Shown here: one piece after another, positions 7,663-16,508 of the stretch | How positions within the stretch are numbered: position 1 is the stretch's first letter | Layout of the letters: the number at the start of each line of letters is the position of its first letter | NCBI RefSeq assembly: GCF_020686945.1 | Contig: NZ_JAJEPR010000004.1 | Span: 124,001 to 188,000 of the forward strand | DNA: 64,000 nt | From: Limivivens faecihominis | GTDB lineage: Bacteria; Bacillota; Clostridia; Lachnospirales; Lachnospiraceae | Reading direction: 5' to 3' | Made by a program: the position numbers and the translations under genes | Notes under the pieces: generated by a model | Told to the model about the DNA's origin: nothing | What the model saw: only the letters and a program-made list of their open reading frames with translations | The model's database searches: none

Positions 7663-10600
7663 ATGGCAGCAAAGAAAGAGACAGAAACACAGAAAACCAC
7701 CGGGAGAAAGCAGACGGCTTCCAAGAGGCCGTCTGCTTCTTCGGCGAAGAAAACATCTTCCGCTCCCAGGGGAAATGGAAAGGGACAGCAGAAAAAGAAG
7801 GAGAGTGTCTTCGGCTTTCCTTTTGCACAGGAGGTGATCCTCTGGGGGACGCTGGCCCTCTCTGTGATCCTCTTTATCAGCAATTTCGGAATCGGCGGCT
7901 TCGTAGGTGATGCCATCAGCCGGTTCTTTTTCGGCGTGTTCGGTTTTATGGCTTATCTGCTGCCACTGATCCTGTTTTTCATGGTGGCTTTTCTTATAAG
8001 CAACAGGAACAATCCTCTGGCCTGGATGAAGGCAGCAGCGGTGATTCTTCTGGTGATTTGCGTCTGCACGGTGGTGGAACTGGCTTTAAATTCCTATCAG
8101 GCAGACAGGGATTTCCTGGATTTCTATAAAGTCAGTGCAGTAAACAGGAGCGGCGGCGGCCTGGCTGGCGGCGTGCTCTGTACCCTCGTCTGCCCGGCTT
8201 TCGGCGTGGCAGGAGCTTATGTGCTGGTGGTAGTCCTCATGATCCTCTGCATGGTGCTGATTACCGAGCGGTCTTTCTTTGAGGATTTTCGTAAGACAGG
8301 CAAAAAAGTATACAAAAACGTGTATGAAAATACACGGGAAGATGCGGCCATCCGCCGGGAACGGGCGGCGATCCGTGAGGAAAAGCGCCGGATCATCCGT
8401 GAAGAACAGCGGAAAATGCAGCGGGAACAGCTGGAAAAAGAGAAGGATCAGCTGAAAACTCTGCCGGAGACCCTGCGGAGAAATCAGAAAGTCAGCGGCG
8501 TAAACCTGAATGGCCTTGTTCCCCGTTCCATGCCGCTGGAGGAAGTGCATGAGATCGTGCCTCCGGTGCCGAAAACACGGCCTGAGGTGGAAGAACTGAA
8601 TCTCAAGGTCATGGATCAGGCCATCGGCGGCAAAAGCTTCCAGGTGCCTCCGAGAGAGCGGATTCCGAAGGCCAGCCCGAAGCTTCCCTTTGTAGATCGG
8701 AAGTTCCCGGAACCGGAGATTCAGGAAGTGGAGGAGGAAGTGACTCCTGTTTCCATTCACGAACAGCGGCCGAGCTCCTTTGAGGAACAGCTACGGATCA
8801 ACGGCGAGTTGGTTTCCGCAGCGAGAAATCAGGCGGAAGAGCAGGCACAGGAGCCGGAGGATGGCGGAGAATTTATGGAAGCAACTGATGAGCTTTACCA
8901 GCCCTTAAGACAGCCGGTCTTCTTACAGCGGGCCGATGAAGCTGAAGATGCCGATCCGGAAGAGATTTTCCGTGAGCGCTGGGGGACACCGGAAGACCCG
9001 ACAGCCGATGGACTGGAGTTCCACAGAGAGTTTCAGGAGGCAGAGGAGATTCCGCCCTTTGGAGAGGAAGAGACGGAGGTACCGGAAAGTTGTGAGGATG
9101 CCAGTATGGAAGAGGTTCCTCATGAGGAAAATCCGGAGGTTTATGAGGAGCCGGAAAACGACATGGATGCTGATGAAGAGTCAGAAGACCCCGAAGACCC
9201 CGAGCCTTTCCGTGATTCAGGCGATATGGAGGAGATCATAGCGCCTTCCACGCGATCCTCCGATAGCATTTTCCGTGAGGATAACTCCCTGCGGCCCACA
9301 TCAGCAGGCACTGTCTTCCAGGATGCACCGCCTGCTCCCGGTGAAAAACAATTCCGCAACCCGAAATCCAGTCAGGAAGAGCAGCAGAAGAACCAGGAAA
9401 ACGTGGCAAAAGAGATCGAAGCCTCCAATCAGGTCATAAAGAAGGAATATGTCTTCCCGCCGCTGGATCTCTTAAGCAAACCCAAGAGCAATCCGGCAGT
9501 AGGACGGGATCAGGAGCTTCGGGAGACGGCAGCCAAGCTGCAGCAGACGCTTCACAACTTCGGCGTGGGCGTCCGTGTCACCAACGTAAGCTGCGGCCCC
9601 TCTGTCACCCGGTATGAGCTGACCCCGGATCAGGGCGTGAAGGTCAGCCGGATTGTCAATCTTTCTGATGACATCAAGCTGAATCTGGCGGCGGCCGATA
9701 TCCGTATTGAGGCACCGATTCCCGGAAAAGCGGCTGTCGGTATCGAGGTGCCGAACAAGACCAACAGCCCGGTGCCCCTGCGTGAGCTTCTGGAAACGAA
9801 GGAATTTAAGGAGCATCCCTCCAGTCTGGCCTTTGCAGCCGGAAAAGATATCGCAGGCAAGCCTGTGGTAGCCGATATTGCCCGGATGCCTCACCTTCTG
9901 ATTGCAGGCGCGACCGGTTCCGGTAAATCTGTCTGCATCAACACGATCATCATGAGTCTTCTTTACAAGGCCAAGCCTGAGGATGTAAAGCTCATTATGA
10001 TCGACCCGAAAGTTGTGGAACTCAGCGTTTATAATGGCATTCCTCATCTTCTGATCCCCGTTGTGACGGATCCCAAAAAGGCTTCCGGAGCCTTAAACTG
10101 GGCTGTGGCGGAGATGACCGGCCGATACCAGAAGTTCGCGGAATATAACGTCCGTGACCTGAAGGGTTATAATAAGAAAGTGGAAGCCATCAAGGATATT
10201 CCGGACAAAGACAAACCAGAAAAAATGCCGCAGATCGTCATTATCGTGGACGAGCTGGCGGACCTGATGATGGTAGCACCCGGAGAGGTGGAGGATGCGA
10301 TCTGCCGTCTGGCCCAGCTGGCCCGGGCAGCGGGCATCCATCTGATCATCGCCACCCAGAGGCCTTCCGTCAACGTTATCACCGGTCTCATCAAGGCAAA
10401 TATGCCTTCCCGAATCGCTTTTTCCGTCTCTTCCGGTGTGGATTCCCGGACGATCATCGATATGGTTGGAGCGGAGAAACTTCTCGGAAAAGGAGATATG
10501 CTGTTCTATCCCCAGGGCTACCAGAAACCGGCCCGGGTGCAGGGTGCTTTTGTCTCCGATACGGAAGTCAGCGATGTGGTAGAGTTTCTCACCAGTGAAA

Positions 10601-10911
10601 ACGGTGTCTCCCAGGGAAGCGCCGATATCGAGAGCAAGATCACCCAGGCCCAGAGTATGGGCTGCGGGGACAGCTCCGGTGAGAGCGAGATCGACGAGTA
10701 CTTCGAGAAAGCAGGCCGCTTCATTATCGAGAAGGACAAGGCTTCCATCGGTATGCTGCAGCGTCTCCTGAAAATCGGCTTCAACAGGGCCGCCCGGATC
10801 ATGGACCAGTTGGCGGATGCCGGCGTCGTCGGTCCCGAGGAAGGCACGAAACCCCGGAAGATCCTGATGTCTATGGAAGAATTTGAAGATTATATCGATA
10901 ACTATGTATGA
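7663..10911 (+). CDS. ftsK: DNA translocase of the FtsK/SpoIIIE family
   Basis: A 1082-residue hexameric ATP-driven DNA pump that clears chromosomes from the division or sporulation septum. A basic Ala/Lys-rich head (1-45) is followed by about four membrane segments (50-205). A coiled, then strongly acidic and proline-containing linker runs from roughly 215 to 600. The motor domain then carries Walker A GATGSGKS (about 748-755) and Walker B IVIIVDELADLMM (about 857), and a C-terminal gamma winged helix includes SIGMLQRLLKIGFNRAAR. The linker makes it about 300 residues longer than Bacillus SpoIIIE. It is therefore not certain whether it acts as SpoIIIE, FtsK or both. It follows uppP with an AGGAG site. 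Confidence 0.95.
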   Translation: MAAKKETETQKTTGRKQTASKRPSASSAKKTSSAPRGNGKGQQKKKESVFGFPFAQEVILWGTLALSVILFISNFGIGGFVGDAISRFFFGVFGFMAYLLPLILFFMVAFLISNRNNPLAWMKAAAVILLVICVCTVVELALNSYQADRDFLDFYKVSAVNRSGGGLAGGVLCTLVCPAFGVAGAYVLVVVLMILCMVLITERSFFEDFRKTGKKVYKNVYENTREDAAIRRERAAIREEKRRIIREEQRKMQREQLEKEKDQLKTLPETLRRNQKVSGVNLNGLVPRSMPLEEVHEIVPPVPKTRPEVEELNLKVMDQAIGGKSFQVPPRERIPKASPKLPFVDRKFPEPEIQEVEEEVTPVSIHEQRPSSFEEQLRINGELVSAARNQAEEQAQEPEDGGEFMEATDELYQPLRQPVFLQRADEAEDADPEEIFRERWGTPEDPTADGLEFHREFQEAEEIPPFGEEETEVPESCEDASMEEVPHEENPEVYEEPENDMDADEESEDPEDPEPFRDSGDMEEIIAPSTRSSDSIFREDNSLRPTSAGTVFQDAPPAPGEKQFRNPKSSQEEQQKNQENVAKEIEASNQVIKKEYVFPPLDLLSKPKSNPAVGRDQELRETAAKLQQTLHNFGVGVRVTNVSCGPSVTRYELTPDQGVKVSRIVNLSDDIKLNLAAADIRIEAPIPGKAAVGIEVPNKTNSPVPLRELLETKEFKEHPSSLAFAAGKDIAGKPVVADIARMPHLLIAGATGSGKSVCINTIIMSLLYKAKPEDVKLIMIDPKVVELSVYNGIPHLLIPVVTDPKKASGALNWAVAEMTGRYQKFAEYNVRDLKGYNKKVEAIKDIPDKDKPEKMPQIVIIVDELADLMMVAPGEVEDAICRLAQLARAAGIHLIIATQRPSVNVITGLIKANMPSRIAFSVSSGVDSRTIIDMVGAEKLLGKGDMLFYPQGYQKPARVQGAFVSDTEVSDVVEFLTSENGVSQGSADIESKITQAQSMGCGDSSGESEIDEYFEKAGRFIIEKDKASIGMLQRLLKIGFNRAARIMDQLADAGVVGPEEGTKPRKILMSMEEFEDYIDNYV

Positions 10912-10940
10912 TTAATTGTACATTTTTGTTGATTAAAGTA

Positions 10941-10969
10941 TTGATATTTTTATGGCATTGCTTTATACT
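10941..10969 (+). promoter_or_regulatory. Promoter of nfnAB
   Basis: TTGATA (10941-10946), 17-bp spacer, TATACT (10964-10969). Predicted start near 10976 leaves a leader of about 185 nt before nfnA. Confidence 0.75.
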
Positions 10970-11013
10970 TGTTGGGAGCGTAAAAAGTGCGCTATATGAA
11001 AGACAGTAGGATG

Positions 11014-11053
11014 CGTATATGCAAGTACAATGAGGTATGTACTGGCATATGCG
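11014..11053 (+). ncRNA. Long hairpin in the nfnAB leader (candidate cis-regulatory RNA)
   Basis: CGTATATGC (11014-11022) pairs with GCATATGCG (11045-11053) with one G-T pair. AGTACA (11024-11029) pairs with TGTACT (11038-11043) across an A/G mismatch, leaving an 8-nt loop ATGAGGTA. Downstream, GGGAC and GTCCC blocks (about 11083 and 11130) can pair as a second element just before the ribosome binding site. I do not recognise a known riboswitch class. Confidence 0.45.
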
Positions 11054-11161
11054 TGTCACACAGGCCTTTTATCATAGAGAGGGACCTTTTATGGTTTCCC
11101 CTACCATTCTGTGCGGAGCTCTCTTCCGAGTCCCGTGCAAAATAAGAAGAGGAGGAGCATT

Positions 11162-12049
11162 ATGTACAAGATCAGAAAAGCGGAAAAGCTTACAAGCAAC
11201 ATTTACTCCATGGTTGTAGAAGCTCCGCGTGTTGCCGAGCACTGCCTGCCCGGACAGTTCATCATCGCAAAGATGGATGAGGAAGGTGAGAGAATCCCCC
11301 TGACCATCTGTGACTATGACAGAGAAGAAGGAACCATCACCATCGTATTTCAGCCCATCGGAGCTTCCACAGAGAAGTTTGCAACTCTGAAAACCGGTGA
11401 TGCTTTTGAAGATTTTGTAGGTCCTCTGGGACGTCCGTCTGAGCTCTGCACGGATGATCTTGAGGAAGTGAAGAAGCTGAAACTTCTGTTTGTTGCCGGC
11501 GGCGTAGGTACCGCACCGGTATATCCCCAGGTAAAATGGCTTCACGAGCACGGAATTGATGCAGATGTGATCGTTGGTGCAAAGACCAAAGACCTGATCA
11601 TTCTGGAGAAAGAAATGGAGGCAGTTGCCGGAAACCTCTATATCACCACCGATGACGGTTCTTACGGAAGAAGCGGACTGGTAACCAAGGTGATCGAGGA
11701 TCTGGTAGCAGAGGGCAAACAGTACGACCGCTGCATCGCCATCGGACCGATGATCATGATGAAATTTGCCTGTCTGACCACCAAGAAACTGAACATCCCC
11801 ACCATTGTCAGCATGAACCCGATCATGGTAGACGGTACCGGTATGTGCGGCGCCTGTCGTGTTGCCGTAGGCGATGAGATCAAATTTGCCTGCGTAGACG
11901 GACCGGAGTTTGACGGTCATCTGATCGACTTTAACGTTGCCATGAAGAGACAGGCCATGTACAAGACAGAGGAAGGCCAGGCCCTTCTGAAACTGCGTGA
12001 GGGCGATACCCATCACGGTGGATGTGGAAATTGCGGAGGTGACAAATAA
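11162..12049 (+). CDS. nfnA: NADH-dependent reduced ferredoxin:NADP+ oxidoreductase, subunit A
   Basis: The 295-residue subunit has a ferredoxin-NADP reductase-like FAD domain, with PLTICDYD as FAD contact. An NAD-binding domain follows (LLFVAGGVGTAPVYPQ), and a C-terminal [2Fe-2S] site is formed by GTGMCGACRVAV and the cysteine of IKFACVDGPEFDGH. Together with NfnB it bifurcates electrons between NADH, ferredoxin and NADPH in the cytosol. The ATG at 11162 was chosen over an in-frame one at 11111 because AAGAGGAGG lies just before it and homologues start at MYKI. The 3' tail HHGGCGNCGG is glycine/cysteine rich. The stop overlaps the nfnB start by one base. Confidence 0.92.
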   Translation: MYKIRKAEKLTSNIYSMVVEAPRVAEHCLPGQFIIAKMDEEGERIPLTICDYDREEGTITIVFQPIGASTEKFATLKTGDAFEDFVGPLGRPSELCTDDLEEVKKLKLLFVAGGVGTAPVYPQVKWLHEHGIDADVIVGAKTKDLIILEKEMEAVAGNLYITTDDGSYGRSGLVTKVIEDLVAEGKQYDRCIAIGPMIMMKFACLTTKKLNIPTIVSMNPIMVDGTGMCGACRVAVGDEIKFACVDGPEFDGHLIDFNVAMKRQAMYKTEEGQALLKLREGDTHHGGCGNCGGDK

Positions 12050-13437
12050 TGGCAGACGTATTAAAGAAGGTTCCTGTAAGAGAGCAGGCTCCGAAGGTTA
12101 GAGCAACAAATTTTGACGAAGTATGTCTTGGTTATAATAAAGAAGAAGCAATGGAAGAGGCCAGCCGCTGCCTGGGCTGTAAAAAGGCAAAATGTGTAGA
12201 GGGCTGCCCGGTAAGCATTCATATCCCGGATTTCATCCATCAGGTAAAAGAGGGAAATATCGAGGAAGCTTACCGCATCATCTCCGAGTCCAGCGCACTT
12301 CCCGCTATCTGCGGCCGTGTCTGCCCCCAGGAGAGCCAGTGTGAGGGTAAATGTATCCGCGGTATCAAAGGAGAGGCTGTTTCCATCGGTAAACTGGAGC
12401 GTTTCGTAGCTGACTGGGCCCGCGAGAACGGTATCAAACCGACTGCTCCGGCTGAGAAAAACGGCAAGAAGGTAGCCGTCATCGGTTCTGGTCCTTCCGG
12501 ACTGACCTGTGCCGGCGATCTGGCAAAAATGGGTTACGATGTAACCATCTTCGAGGCTCTTCACAAAGCCGGCGGCGTTCTGGTTTATGGTATTCCGGAG
12601 TTCCGTCTTCCGAAGAGCGCTGTTGTAGAGAAAGAGGTTGAGAACGTAAAGGCTCTCGGTGTTAAGATCGAGACCAACGTTATCATCGGTAAATCCACCA
12701 CCATCGACGAGCTGATGGACAAAGAAGGCTTTGAAGCTGTCTTCATCGGTTCCGGTGCTGGTCTTCCGATGTTCATGGGAATCCCGGGTGAGAACGCCAA
12801 CGGCGTATTCTCTGCCAACGAGTTCCTGACCAGAAACAACCTGATGAAAGCTTTCCGTGATGATTACGATACACCAATCGCACACGGCAAGAAAGTTGCA
12901 GTTGTTGGCGGCGGAAACGTAGCTATGGATGCTGCAAGAACCGCTCTTCGTCTCGGCGCTGAGGTACATATCATTTACCGTCGTAGCGAAGCTGAGCTGC
13001 CTGCCCGTGCAGAGGAAGTTCATCACGCAAAAGAAGAGGGTATCATTTTTGACCTTCTGACCAACCCGAAGGAGATTCTCGTCGACGAGAACGACTGGGT
13101 AAAAGGTATCCGTCTGGTGAAGATGGAGCTTGGCGAGCCGGATGCATCCGGAAGAAGACGTCCGGTAGAGATTCCGGGATCTGAGTACGAGATCGATGTA
13201 GATACCGTTATCATGTCCCTTGGTACTTCTCCGAACCCGCTGATTTCTTCCACCACCATCGGTCTGGATACAAACAAGAGAAAATGTATCATCGCTGATG
13301 AGGAGACTGGTAAGACCAGTAAAGAGGGTGTATATGCCGGTGGAGATGCCGTAACAGGCGCAGCTACTGTTATCCTTGCAATGGGTGCAGGTAAAGCCGC
13401 TGCCAAAAGTATCGACGAGTTCCTGAAGAACAAATAA
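12049..13437 (+). CDS. nfnB: NADH-dependent reduced ferredoxin:NADP+ oxidoreductase, subunit B (GltD-like)
   Basis: A 462-residue flavoprotein related to the small subunit of glutamate synthase. Residues 35-105 bind two [4Fe-4S] clusters (CLGCKKAKCVEGCPV and CGRVCPQESQCEGKCIRG). Two dinucleotide folds follow, GSGPSGLTCAGDLA for FAD and GGGNVAMDAARTA for NADPH. The end carries VYAGGDAVTGAATV. Adjacent nfnA, the TAATG overlap and the length all indicate NfnB rather than GltA-partner GltD, and no gltB is nearby. In this organism Rex and NfnAB together would manage the NADH/NADPH/ferredoxin balance. Confidence 0.92.
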   Translation: MADVLKKVPVREQAPKVRATNFDEVCLGYNKEEAMEEASRCLGCKKAKCVEGCPVSIHIPDFIHQVKEGNIEEAYRIISESSALPAICGRVCPQESQCEGKCIRGIKGEAVSIGKLERFVADWARENGIKPTAPAEKNGKKVAVIGSGPSGLTCAGDLAKMGYDVTIFEALHKAGGVLVYGIPEFRLPKSAVVEKEVENVKALGVKIETNVIIGKSTTIDELMDKEGFEAVFIGSGAGLPMFMGIPGENANGVFSANEFLTRNNLMKAFRDDYDTPIAHGKKVAVVGGGNVAMDAARTALRLGAEVHIIYRRSEAELPARAEEVHHAKEEGIIFDLLTNPKEILVDENDWVKGIRLVKMELGEPDASGRRRPVEIPGSEYEIDVDTVIMSLGTSPNPLISSTTIGLDTNKRKCIIADEETGKTSKEGVYAGGDAVTGAATVILAMGAGKAAAKSIDEFLKNK

Positions 13438-13460
13438 TAAAAACAAGGTTCTGTAAAAGG

Positions 13461-13497
13461 CAGGGTATATGGCGGTTGCGCTGTGTACCCTGTTTTT
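13461..13497 (+). terminator. Terminator of nfnAB
   Basis: CAGGGTA and TACCCTG form the base of a long stem (extended by G-T rich pairs around GGCG/CGCT), followed immediately by TTTTT. Confidence 0.85.
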
Positions 13498-13520
13498 GCA
13501 GTCAGAAAGGAGTGTTTTTT

Positions 13521-13817
13521 ATGGTAACGCATATCGTTATGTGGAATTTTGACGCTTCCCTTACAGAAGAGACGAAGAAACAGGCTGCAGCTGAGATGAA
13601 AGAGAAGCTGGAAGCCTTAAAAGAGATCGTTCCCGGCGTTCTCTCCGTAAAAGTCATCACAGAGCCCCTGGTCTCCAGCACCAGAGACATCGCCCTTATC
13701 GGTGAATACGAGGACGAAGCCGCCTTAAAAACCTACGCCAGCCATCCGGAGCATGTGAAAGTTGTGGAGACGATTATCAAAAAGTACTGTACCGACCGTA
13801 CGGCTTTTGATTTCTGA
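13521..13817 (+). CDS. Dabb (stress-responsive A/B barrel) domain protein
   Basis: A 98-residue protein with the dimeric alpha/beta barrel signature: VTHIVMWNF at the start, GVLSVKVITEP in the middle, and a late YASHPEHVKV. The family includes stress-induced proteins without an assigned reaction and a few polyketide cyclases. The ATG at 13521 is preceded by AAAGGAGTG; an earlier in-frame ATG lies inside the terminator and is unlikely. rlmH follows after 17 nt, so they are probably cotranscribed. Confidence 0.85.
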   Translation: MVTHIVMWNFDASLTEETKKQAAAEMKEKLEALKEIVPGVLSVKVITEPLVSSTRDIALIGEYEDEAALKTYASHPEHVKVVETIIKKYCTDRTAFDF

Positions 13818-13834
13818 AAAAGGAACCCGTATCT

Positions 13835-14314
13835 ATGAAAATAACTGTCCTCTGCGTGGGAAAGATCAAAGAAAAATTTTTCGCGGATGCGATCAAAGAA
13901 TACAGCAAACGGTTGAGCCGCTACTGCAAACTGGAAATCGTGGAAGTGGCGGATGAGAAGACGCCGGACGGCGCCTCCGACCTGGTAGTAAGCCAGATCA
14001 AAGACAAAGAAGCGGAGCGCATGGAAAAATACCTCCCTGATTCCTCCTACGTCATCGCTCTGGCCATCGAAGGAAAGAAGCTCACCAGCGAAAAGCTGGC
14101 CGAAAAAATCGATACGCTTGGAATCACCGGAACCAGCCATTTGGTTTTCCTGATCGGCGGTTCCTTAGGTATGAGCGACCGTCTCCTCAAACGGGCCGAT
14201 TACCTCTTAAGCTTCTCCGATATGACCTTCCCCCACCAGCTCATGCGTGTGATCCTTCTGGAACAGATCTACCGAAGCTACCGGATCATCCACGGAGAAC
14301 CCTATCATAAATAG
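13835..14314 (+). CDS. rlmH: 23S rRNA (pseudouridine1915-N3)-methyltransferase RlmH
   Basis: A 159-residue SPOUT methyltransferase that methylates pseudouridine 1915 in helix 69 of 23S rRNA, acting on assembled 70S ribosomes. Family motifs are MKITVLCVGKIKE at the start, LAIEGKKLTSEKLA, FLIGGSLGM for AdoMet binding in the trefoil knot, and the terminal HGEPYHK that is nearly invariant. Length equals that of other RlmH proteins. A strong terminator follows. Confidence 0.96.
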   Translation: MKITVLCVGKIKEKFFADAIKEYSKRLSRYCKLEIVEVADEKTPDGASDLVVSQIKDKEAERMEKYLPDSSYVIALAIEGKKLTSEKLAEKIDTLGITGTSHLVFLIGGSLGMSDRLLKRADYLLSFSDMTFPHQLMRVILLEQIYRSYRIIHGEPYHK

Positions 14315-14320
14315 AAAAAC

Positions 14321-14344
14321 AAAAGGCGCCTTCCGGCGCCTTTT
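14321..14344 (+). terminator. Terminator of rlmH
   Basis: AAAAGGCGCC, loop TTCC, GGCGCCTTTT: a perfect 10-bp stem ending in TTTT. Confidence 0.9.
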
Positions 14345-14552
14345 AAAATGTATAGGGGTTACGATATAGTTTAATACTGATAGATACATTAATAATAAAA
14401 ATATTATTAATAGCTTTTGCCTCTTTCATATACTCATCGAATGACATGGTTTTCTGGGACTTATTTTTTTGAGGCTGATTCATCAAATTCAGTATAAGTT
14501 TTATTTTTTCATTGAGTTCATACATGGTTTTTTGTAAGGCAAATTCGTCTAA
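14343..14552 (-). pseudogene. Unidentified minus-strand gene remnant
   Basis: Read on the minus strand, this AT-rich stretch encodes about 70 residues rich in Lys, Asn and Ile (for example MYELNEKIKLILNLMNQ and MSFDEYMKEAKAIN) and ends in TAA at 14343-14345. The composition is protein-like and unlike its neighbours. The frame runs upstream into the antisense of the intron remnant, so no authentic start is left. I do not recognise the family. It may be the 3' end of a gene broken by the intron, or chance coding. Confidence 0.3.
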
Positions 14553-15026
14553 CATATCAGCAAAGCCAAGTACTTTGGGTATTTCTTTTATAGATACAAA
14601 GGAAAATGCAGATTCAGAGTACACCCAAAGTCGGTAGCGAAGATGAAGAAGAAAATCAGAGAATTGACGGACAGGAAGAGAGGAATTAGTAACGCGGTAC
14701 GCGAGAAGAATTATCAAGATTATGTGCGAGGATGGGTAAATTACTTTAGGCTTGCAGATATGAAAGGACTTCTTAGGACAACAGATGAATGGGTAAGACG
14801 ACGAATGAGAGCGGTCTATTGGAAACAATGGAAGAAAATCAAAACGAAATACCGAATGTTGAAGGCACAGGGTATGGAACATTGGAAGGCAAAGGAACTA
14901 GCCAATAGTAGAAAAGGTTACTGGAGAATGGCAAAAGTGCTGAATCAAATCTTTTCAAATAAAATAATAGTCAAGCTGGGATATACATCCATGCTTGACT
15001 ATTATCTGAGAGTTTGTGAAAACTAA
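14553..15026 (+). pseudogene. ltrA: Group II intron maturase, C-terminal fragment
   Basis: Downstream of an in-frame TAA at 14550-14552 the frame reads KAKYFGYSFY (end of the reverse transcriptase/thumb) and VHPKSVAKMKKKIRELT. The maturase (domain X) hallmark follows: YVRGWVNYFRLADM, DEWVRRRMRAVYWKQWKK and NSRKGYWRMAK. About 157 residues remain of a protein normally 400-600 long. The catalytic YADD region is absent. An internal ATG at 14643 could be called as a 127-residue protein, but it would be only the fragment. No HNH endonuclease domain follows. Confidence 0.85.
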
Positions 15027-15029
15027 AGA

Positions 15030-15104
15030 ACCGCCGTGTACCGAACGGTACGCACGGTGGTGTGAGAGGAGGCTAATCAACTAATGATTAGCCTTCCACT
15101 CGAT
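15030..15104 (+). ncRNA. Group II intron RNA domains V and VI
   Basis: Domain V (15030-15061) folds as a 9-bp lower stem (one G-T), a two-base CG bulge at 15051-15052, a 4-bp upper stem TACC/GGTA and a GAAC tetraloop, which is the textbook catalytic domain. Domain VI follows as GGCTAATC/GATTAGCC (15071-15078/15086-15093) with an A-rich loop, then the 3' splice end. Confidence 0.85.
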
Positions 15105-15118
15105 TGCAATAATTATAA

Positions 15119-16486
15119 TTAGTGGAAGAAACTCCAATACCCCATAAAGAAGATCACGAGCACAATCACCGGAAGAATATAGCTCACATAGAATCTTGCC
15201 CATTTGGGGAATTTTAGGCCTTCTCCGGTGTTGGCTTCTTTCATGAAATTCTTGAAGCCCCAGCCGTACTTGCTGGTGCAGAAGAGAAGGTAAACGAGGC
15301 TTCCTAAGGGGAGCAGGTTGTTGCTGACGAGGAAATCCTCGAAATCCAGCACAGAACCACCGGGGAGTTTGAGGCCGCTCAACACATTGAAGCCCAGTAC
15401 GCAGGGCATGGAAAGCACAATGATGGCGATGAGGTTTACCACAACGGCCTTCGTCCGGCTGCAGCCTGTGAGATCCATGGCGAAGGAGAGGATATTTTCA
15501 AACACCGCGATGATCGTGGAAAAAGCGGCGAAGGACATGAAGAGGAAGAAGAGACTTCCCCAGAGCCGACCGCCGTTCATGGTGTTGAATACGTTGGGCA
15601 GGGTGATAAAGATCAGGTTGGGACCGCTGTCCGGCTGGATGTCGTAGGCGAAGCAGGCCGGGAAAATGATAAGTCCTGCCATCAGGGCTACGAAGGTATC
15701 CAGGACGGCGATGCTTAAGGCTTCGCCGGTGAGGGAACGCTCTTTGCCGATATAGCTTCCGAAGATCGCCAGAGCGCCGATACCGAGGCTTAAGGTGAAG
15801 AAAGACTGGCCCATAGCTGCGTAGACTGCCTCCCAGAGGCCGCCGCTTCCTTCCGTCAGCTTTTTGAAATCCGGGAACAGGTAAAATTTGATGCCGTCCT
15901 CGCCGCCTTTTAAGAGGAGGGAACGGACAGCCAGGACAATCATCAGTCCCAGCAGGCAGACCATCATGACTTTCGTGATCTTTTCCACGCCCTTCTGAAG
16001 ACCGAGGGAACAGATGCCAAAGCAGATCACAACCGTGAGAATCATAAAGAAGGTCATGAGTCCGGGCTGGCTCATGAGAGTTCCGAAACTCTCGGAAACT
16101 TCCGCAGAGGTCAGGCCGTCGAACTGTCCCAGAGCGGTCTTGAAGAAATAGAGGACCATCCAGCCGCCGATGGTGGTGTAGAACATCATCAGCAGATAGT
16201 TTCCGGCCATAGCTCCATATTTATAGAGGTGCCATTTGGTTCCTTTGGGCTCCAGGACGTCAAAGGAGAGGGCTGCGCTTTTTCGGCTGGCTCTTCCAAC
16301 GGAAAACTCCATAACCATAATGGGAAGTCCCAGGATTACGAGGAAAAACAGGTATAAAATGACAAAAGCGGCTCCGCCATATTTTCCGGTAATATAGGGG
16401 AAGCGCCAGACGTTTCCGAGGCCGATAGCACAGCCGGCGGAAATCAGGATAAATCCCAAGCGGGACGAAAATTTTTCTCTTTCCAT
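15119..16486 (-). CDS. Sodium-dependent transporter, neurotransmitter:sodium symporter family
   Basis: A 455-residue integral membrane protein of the LeuT/SNF family. The N-terminal GFILISAGCAIGLGNVWRFP is the unwound first helix that binds Na+ and substrate; KYGGAAFVILYLFFL follows, and about 11 hydrophobic segments are visible. Bacterial members import amino acids or related small molecules with Na+. The substrate cannot be read from the sequence. The gene ends 14 bp from the group II intron remnant and no ordinary terminator is seen. The intron's domain VI hairpin would be transcribed from this side. Confidence 0.9.
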   Translation of the reverse strand: MEREKFSSRLGFILISAGCAIGLGNVWRFPYITGKYGGAAFVILYLFFLVILGLPIMVMEFSVGRASRKSAALSFDVLEPKGTKWHLYKYGAMAGNYLLMMFYTTIGGWMVLYFFKTALGQFDGLTSAEVSESFGTLMSQPGLMTFFMILTVVICFGICSLGLQKGVEKITKVMMVCLLGLMIVLAVRSLLLKGGEDGIKFYLFPDFKKLTEGSGGLWEAVYAAMGQSFFTLSLGIGALAIFGSYIGKERSLTGEALSIAVLDTFVALMAGLIIFPACFAYDIQPDSGPNLIFITLPNVFNTMNGGRLWGSLFFLFMSFAAFSTIIAVFENILSFAMDLTGCSRTKAVVVNLIAIIVLSMPCVLGFNVLSGLKLPGGSVLDFEDFLVSNNLLPLGSLVYLLFCTSKYGWGFKNFMKEANTGEGLKFPKWARFYVSYILPVIVLVIFFMGYWSFFH

Positions 16487-16508
16487 AAATAAAAACTCCA
16501 GTCTGTAG

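Larger units (their letters stand above)
14553..15104 (+). mobile_element. 3' remnant of a bacterial group II intron
   Basis: The segment joins the C-terminal part of a group II intron reverse transcriptase/maturase to intact intron RNA domains V and VI, ending near CTCGAT at about 15104. The 5' ribozyme domains I-IV and most of the reverse transcriptase are missing, so the element cannot splice or move on its own. Its right end is only 14 bp from the stop codon of the sodium-symporter gene. It begins about 200 bp after the rlmH terminator. Confidence 0.88.

Noticed and set aside
10927..10950. Rex operator before nfnAB
   Set aside because: TTGTTGATTAAAG is only a partial match to the clostridial TTGTTAANNNNTTAACAA dyad; the right half is missing.
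12061..13446. A 461-codon minus-strand frame
   Set aside because: Antisense to nfnB, which carries all cluster and nucleotide motifs. The reverse frame is a by-product of codon usage.
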